Source: Bacillota bacterium
GTDB taxonomy: Bacteria; Bacillota; Clostridia; Oscillospirales; Ruminococcaceae
DNA: 9,589 nt
Assembly (NCBI GenBank): GCA_023394255.1
Contig: JAEXAZ010000097.1
Span: forward strand, 1 to 9,589
Direction of reading: 5' to 3'
Part shown: in pieces, positions 6,535 through 9,589 of the stretch
Numbering within the stretch: the first letter of the stretch is position 1
How the letters are laid out: every line of letters starts with the position of its first letter
Notes under the pieces: model-generated
What the model saw: the letters and a program-made list of their open reading frames with translations, nothing else
The model's database searches: none
What the model was told of the DNA's origin: nothing
Translations under genes and position numbers: made by a program

Positions 6535-7652
6535 AAATCCAAAACGCACGGGTTTTTTCGGAGAACGGAACCTTTGAAGAGCGTGACCTTTTTATCACCG
6601 GCTCTTATATCACTTCGTCGGGAACGGAGGATGAGCTGATTGATGCGCAGGGGTGTTATGCGATTCCCGGACTGGTCGATATCCATTTCCACGGGTGCGT
6701 CGGCTACGATTTCTGCGACGGTACCGGGGAGGCGCTGTCCGCCATGGCGAACTATCAGGCGAGCAACGGGGTGCTCGCCATCTGCCCCGCCACTGTCACC
6801 CTGCCGGAGGAAACGCTGGCTCAGGTCTGCCGCTGTGCGGCGTCGTTCCGGGCCGCGGATAACGGCGCCGAATTGGTGGGGATTAATCTGGAGGGGCCGT
6901 TTATCTCTGAAGAAAAAAAGGGCGCGCAAAACCCCGCCTATATCCGCAAGCCGGACGCGGGGATGTTCCGCAGACTTCAAAAGCTTTCCGGCGGCATGAT
7001 CCGGCTGCTGGACATTGCCCCCGAACAGGAGGGCGCAATCGAATTGATCTCCGAACTGAAAGAAGAAGTGGTGCTGTCCGTTGCCCATACAACCGCGGAT
7101 TATGATACCGCGGCCCGGGCGTTTGCGGCGGGGGCAAGCCACGTGACGCATCTGTTTAACGCCATGCCGCCGTTTTCCCACCGCAGCCCCGGAGTGGTCG
7201 GCGCGGCATTTGACGCACCGGACTGCCGTGTGGAACTGATTGCCGACGGCGTGCATTTGCATCCCAGCGTGGTGCGCGCAAGTTTTCGCATGTTTGGGGA
7301 CGACAGGATCGTGTTTGTCAGTGACAGCATCGCCGCCACGGGGATGCCGGACGGCGATTACGAGCTGGGGGGCCTTGCAATCCGGGTAAAAGGCAACCGT
7401 TCTGTCCTGCGGGACGGCGGGGCGATTGCCGGTTCCGCCACCAATCTGATGCAGTGTGTCCGGGTGGCGGTCAAAGAGATGGGCATTCCTCTTTCCAGCG
7501 CGGTAAAATGTGCCGCAGTCAATCCTGCCAAAGCAATTGGGGCTTTTGACCGCTACGGCAGCTTGGAAGCCGGAAAATACGCCAATGTGGTGCTTCTTGA
7601 TGAAGCCCTGAATATCAGGCGTATTCTTTGCAGAGGCAAGGCCATCGGCTGA
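6531..7652 (+). CDS. nagA: N-acetylglucosamine-6-phosphate deacetylase NagA
   Basis: Amidohydrolase that removes acetate from GlcNAc-6-phosphate, giving the NagB substrate. At 373 residues it is typical in length. Visible motifs are the metal-binding H52-x-H54 (GLVDIHFHG), E121 (INLEGPF), H186 (SVAHTT), H207 (VTHLFNAM), the substrate-binding IADGVHLHP (237-245) and the catalytic acid D265 (VSDSIAATG). The ATG overlaps the nagB TGA, with GGAGGGA at 6517-6523 inside nagB, so translation is likely coupled. NagE delivers GlcNAc-6-P, NagA deacetylates it and NagB deaminates and isomerises it, making a full import-to-glycolysis route in one operon. It is the last gene before the strong terminator at 7754-7794. 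No truncation or missing key residue is seen. Confidence 0.97.
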   Translation: MKIQNARVFSENGTFEERDLFITGSYITSSGTEDELIDAQGCYAIPGLVDIHFHGCVGYDFCDGTGEALSAMANYQASNGVLAICPATVTLPEETLAQVCRCAASFRAADNGAELVGINLEGPFISEEKKGAQNPAYIRKPDAGMFRRLQKLSGGMIRLLDIAPEQEGAIELISELKEEVVLSVAHTTADYDTAARAFAAGASHVTHLFNAMPPFSHRSPGVVGAAFDAPDCRVELIADGVHLHPSVVRASFRMFGDDRIVFVSDSIAATGMPDGDYELGGLAIRVKGNRSVLRDGGAIAGSATNLMQCVRVAVKEMGIPLSSAVKCAAVNPAKAIGAFDRYGSLEAGKYANVVLLDEALNIRRILCRGKAIG

Positions 7653-7753
7653 CGGAAACGCCAGCCCGCGGAACGGGGCACATCTTTTCAAAAACCGGCA
7701 TAGAATAAAGATGTAATCAGCCGAGGAGAAACGAGAGTTTATTTATCCATAGC

Positions 7754-7794
7754 GAACCCGCCCTGCCGCATCAAGCGGCAGGGCGGGTTCTTTT
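7754..7794 (+). terminator. Intrinsic terminator of the PTS/nag operon
   Basis: A perfect 16-bp GC-rich stem (7754-7769 with 7775-7790; arms begin GAACCCGCC) with a 5-base ATCAA loop is followed by TTTT. It is about 100 bases past nagA and between convergent nagA and metY. A T tract is present only in the plus direction. No separate terminator was found for metY, so the same stem may also hinder leftward transcripts, but without a U tract on that strand. Confidence 0.92.
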
Positions 7795-7857
7795 CATACT
7801 ATAATACAAGATAAGGGAGGCTGTAATTGCCGTCCGCTTTTCTGCTCCGGCCGCGAA

Positions 7858-9144
7858 TCACTGTCCCTGAAAAGCGTCCTCGAGGTCTGCGATAATGTCA
7901 TCGATATGTTCCGTGCCGATAGAAAGCCGGATCGTATTCGGCTTGATGCCCTGCTCCAGAAGTTCTTCCTCCGAAAGCTGCGAATGGGTTGTGGAAGCCG
8001 GATGAATTACGAGCGATTTGACATCGGCTACATTTGCCAGAAGGGAAAAGATTTCGAGCCGGTCGATGAAATCCTGCGCTTCTTTGGCGCCGCCCCGAAT
8101 CTCAAAGGTGAAAATGGATGCGCCGCCGTTTGGAAAGTACTTTTGATACAGCGCATGGTGGGGATGATCCGGAAGGGACGGATGATTGACCTTTTCCACC
8201 TGCGGATGACTGCTCAAGTACGAAACCACTTTCAGCGTGTTTTCCACATGGCGCTCCACGCGCAGGGAAAGTGTCTCCAATCCCTGCAGGAATAAAAACG
8301 CGTGCAGCGGGGCAATGGTCGCGCCGGTATCCCTGAGCAGGATTGCGCGGATCTTTGTGACAAATGCCGCCGCACCGACCGCTTTTGTAAAGCTGATGCC
8401 GTGATAACTCGGATTGGGATCGACAAGCGAAGCGAATTTTCCGCTCTTCTCCCAGTCAAATTTTCCGCCGTCTACAATGACGCCGCCGATGGCCGTGCCG
8501 TGTCCGCCGATAAACTTGGTCGCGGAATGCACTACAACGTCAGCGCCGTATTCGAAGGGCCGGACCAGATAGGGCGTTGCGAACGTGTTGTCCACCACGA
8601 GCGGGATGCCGTGCCTGTGCGCGATGTCCGCAACCTGTTCAATATCAATCAGCGTCGCATTGGGATTCCCGATAGTCTCGATAAAAATTGCCTTTGTAGC
8701 TTCGCTGACCGCGTTTTCAAAAGCGCCTTCTTCATCGGGGTCAACAAAGGTTGTGGTGATGCCGTATTGCGGCAGGGTATGGGCAAGCAGATTATAGGTG
8801 CCCCCGTAAATTGTTTTGGCGGACACAATATTGTCCCCCGCCTGCGCGAGATTCAAAAAAGTATAGGTAATTGCCGCCGCGCCCGATGCCACGCCAAGCG
8901 CCGCGACGCCGCCTTCGAGCGCCGCGATGCGTTTTTCGAACACGTCCTGAGTAGAATTCGTCAGGCGGCCATAGATATTTCCCGCATCGGCGAGACCGAA
9001 GCGGGCAGCGGCATGAGCGGAGTTTCTAAACACATAGGAAGTCGTCTGATAGATGGGGACGGCGCGGGAATCGGTAGCGGGATCGGGCTGTTCCTGCCCG
9101 ACATGGAGTTGCAGTGTTTCAAATTTAAAAGAATGTTTGCTCAT
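7858..9144 (-). CDS. metY: O-acetylhomoserine sulfhydrylase (Cys/Met-metabolism PLP enzyme)
   Basis: PLP enzyme that makes homocysteine from O-acetylhomoserine and sulfide (direct sulfhydrylation), feeding methionine synthesis. From ATG 9144 it has 428 residues, the usual MetY length. Motifs: YGRLTNST (58-65, cofactor phosphate contact from the neighbouring subunit), VVDNTFATP (183-191, D185 to the pyridine nitrogen), the Schiff-base K210 in HSATKFIGGHG, and the carboxylate-binding R406 in TIRLSIGTEH. An in-frame ATG at 9162 would add six residues, but the ribosome site AAGAGGT (9158-9152, minus strand) lies between the two ATGs and favours 9144. The long length and the QEQPDPATDSRAVP N-terminus favour MetY over cystathionine synthase/lyase, although related activities cannot be excluded. 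It is transcribed alone in this window, behind an unusual leader. Confidence 0.94.
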   Translation of the reverse strand: MSKHSFKFETLQLHVGQEQPDPATDSRAVPIYQTTSYVFRNSAHAAARFGLADAGNIYGRLTNSTQDVFEKRIAALEGGVAALGVASGAAAITYTFLNLAQAGDNIVSAKTIYGGTYNLLAHTLPQYGITTTFVDPDEEGAFENAVSEATKAIFIETIGNPNATLIDIEQVADIAHRHGIPLVVDNTFATPYLVRPFEYGADVVVHSATKFIGGHGTAIGGVIVDGGKFDWEKSGKFASLVDPNPSYHGISFTKAVGAAAFVTKIRAILLRDTGATIAPLHAFLFLQGLETLSLRVERHVENTLKVVSYLSSHPQVEKVNHPSLPDHPHHALYQKYFPNGGASIFTFEIRGGAKEAQDFIDRLEIFSLLANVADVKSLVIHPASTTHSQLSEEELLEQGIKPNTIRLSIGTEHIDDIIADLEDAFQGQ

Positions 9145-9199
9145 TGTAAGTACCTCTTTCATTCAAATGATGGATGTTCAGTCAGCACCGCTTACAATG
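9142..9199 (-). promoter_or_regulatory. Predicted metY start-sequestering stem (9-bp inverted repeat)
   Basis: On the minus-strand mRNA, CATTGTAAG (9199-9191) is perfectly complementary to CTTACAATG (9150-9142), which contains the metY start codon and the bases just before it. The 40-base loop includes the metY ribosome site. The upstream arm is exactly codons 20-22 of the small leader ORF. Pairing would hide the metY start unless a ribosome occupies the leader ORF. The pairing is seen directly; its regulatory use is inferred. Confidence 0.55.
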
Positions 9200-9256
9200 G
9201 CGCATTCGCCCGTTTCTAAAATTGTGTCTGAGCATTTTGTAAATGATGGAATACAT
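9182..9256 (-). CDS. Putative 24-residue leader peptide of metY ending Cys-Lys-Arg-Cys
   Basis: Small ORF inside the metY leader, running from ATG 9256 to TGA 9182. Translation begins MYSIIYKMLR and ends RHCKRC; methionines are at 1, 8 and 18 and cysteines at 21 and 24, the second being the last codon before the stop. A near-ideal Shine-Dalgarno AAAGGAGG (9273-9266) lies 9 bases before the ATG, stronger than that of metY itself. It begins about 64 bases after the predicted transcription start and stops 37 bases before metY, in a different frame. The peptide is basic with no recognisable domain, so the act of translating it is probably what matters. By analogy with amino-acid leader peptides, cysteine (perhaps methionine) shortage would stall the ribosome near codon 21. 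It could also be a chance ORF, but the ribosome site argues against that. Confidence 0.6.
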   Translation of the reverse strand: MYSIIYKMLRHNFRNGRMRHCKRC

Positions 9257-9326
9257 TTGCAGATGCCTCCTTTACAGATTTTGAAATCACAGGCGAATTC
9301 TATATAATTCATATAAAATTAATATG

Positions 9327-9355
9327 ATTATAACTGCGCAAACGATTCTTGTCAA
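9327..9355 (-). promoter_or_regulatory. Consensus sigma-A promoter of metY
   Basis: Read on the minus strand, TTGACA (9355-9350), a 17-base spacer and TATAAT (9332-9327) give a full consensus promoter. Transcription should start near 9320, leaving a leader of about 175 bases before metY. Such a strong core promoter suggests control after initiation or by a repressor. An AT-rich dyad TCATAT-N7-ATATGA (9309-9327) overlaps the -10 and start point and is a weak operator candidate. No SAM riboswitch or T-box core was recognised in the leader. Confidence 0.88.
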
Positions 9356-9411
9356 CTGGAAATTGCATATTGATCAGCAAAGCGGGCCGGCAGAACCTTT
9401 TTTGTTTCTCA

Positions 9412-9439
9412 TTGCTATTTTATCAATTTCTGCTATACT
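9412..9439 (+). promoter_or_regulatory. Probable promoter of the GntR-family gene
   Basis: TTGCTA (9412-9417), a 16-base spacer and TATACT (9434-9439) with a TGC extended -10 directly before it. Transcription would begin near 9446, giving a short 30-base leader with a strong ribosome site GGAGGAG (9462-9468). The -35 is imperfect but the extended -10 compensates. Confidence 0.65.
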
Positions 9440-9475
9440 GTTCTTATCTGATATATTTGCCGGAGGAGATCCATT

Positions 9476-9589
9476 ATGGAGGCAGCTGCCAATCTGAAAG
9501 ATACCGCTTATAAATTTATAAAAGACAAGGTGCTCAACTGTGAATTCTACCCCGGACAGGAAATCAGCGAGAAACAGATCGCCGAGACC
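9476..9589 (+). CDS. GntR-family transcriptional regulator, N-terminal part (3' end cut by window)
   Basis: Only 38 codons are visible. The start ATG at 9476 has GGAGGAG 7 bases upstream. The sequence shows the beginning of a GntR-type winged helix: a first helix (DTAYKFIKDKVLNCEF), the short YPGQEIS turn, and the start of the second helix (EKQIAET), a pattern common in FadR-subfamily members of Clostridia. The effector domain lies beyond the window, so subfamily and ligand are unknown. It is divergent from metY with about 330 bases between them, so it might act on that shared region, but nothing in the visible part links it to sulfur or amino-sugar metabolism. Confidence 0.8.
   Translation, partial: MEAAANLKDTAYKFIKDKVLNCEFYPGQEISEKQIAET

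Noticed and set aside
6489..7691. Minus-strand ORF (400 codons) opposite nagA
   Set aside because: Antisense shadow of nagA, which has complete catalytic motifs and a good ribosome site.
7681..7713. CATCTTT...AAAGATG inverted repeat after nagA
   Set aside because: Only 7 AT-rich pairs with a 19-base loop and no tail; the convincing terminator is downstream.
7800..7895. TATAAT (7800-7805), AAGGGAGG (7813-7820) and a TTG-started 22-codon ORF (7827-7895)
   Set aside because: The ribosome site is good, but there is no -35, the ORF runs into the antisense 3' end of metY and the peptide matches nothing; could be a relic of a lost gene but is not supported as one.
8302..9219. Plus-strand ORF (305 codons) opposite metY
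   Set aside because: Shadow of metY; composition rich in Arg/Cys/Gly with no family resemblance.
9145..9320. SAM riboswitch or T-box in the metY leader
   Set aside because: These commonly precede methionine/cysteine genes, but no S-box core, T-box motif or intrinsic terminator was recognised in the leader.
9382..9407. GC-rich GCGGGCCGGC followed by TTTTTT as a rightward terminator
   Set aside because: The GC-rich part is a local palindrome without a usable loop, and nothing upstream on the plus strand needs terminating.

Overview
The window looks like chromosomal DNA of a low-to-mid GC Bacillota, most likely class Clostridia (perhaps an Oscillospirales-type gut or anaerobic lineage). Supporting signs are the strong AGGAGG-type ribosome binding sites, sigma-A style promoters, a LicT-type antiterminator with its RNA target, a NagP-like sugar porter and the gene styles. 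No species can be named from sequence alone.

Layout. 1-698: 3' part of a sensor histidine kinase. 699-876: an operon control region with an extended -10 promoter, a ribonucleic antiterminator (RAT) element and an overlapping intrinsic terminator. 877-7652: seven co-directional genes: a LicT-type antiterminator, a stand-alone glucose-type EIIA (crr), Enzyme I (ptsI), HPr (ptsH), an N-acetylglucosamine EIICB porter (nagE), glucosamine-6-phosphate deaminase (nagB) and GlcNAc-6-phosphate deacetylase (nagA). They are joined by short gaps or 4-base overlaps, and the operon ends at a strong terminator at 7754-7794. Hairpins lie in the ptsH-nagE and nagE-nagB gaps. 7858-9144, minus strand: metY, O-acetylhomoserine sulfhydrylase, convergent with nagA. 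9145-9475: a dense control region holding a consensus metY promoter, a roughly 175-base metY leader with a small cysteine-ending upstream ORF, and a promoter for the rightward gene. 9476-9589: 5' end of a GntR-family regulator.

How the genes work together. The operon encodes a complete phosphorelay: PEP to EI, HPr, EIIA, EIIB and finally GlcNAc. It also encodes the two enzymes that turn imported GlcNAc-6-P into fructose-6-P, acetate and ammonia. Expression is predicted to be gated by antitermination at the RAT/terminator, with the antiterminator's four PRD histidines reading the phosphorylation state of the same relay. The HPr has Arg instead of Ser at position 46, so it should carry sugar phosphate flux but not the classic HPr(Ser-P)/CcpA catabolite signal.

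The most interesting signal is in the metY leader. A 24-codon ORF with an excellent Shine-Dalgarno ends Cys-Lys-Arg-Cys-stop. Its three codons His20-Cys21-Lys22 are perfectly complementary over 9 bases to the metY start codon region. This suggests translational attenuation responding to cysteine supply. That mechanism is inferred, not proven.
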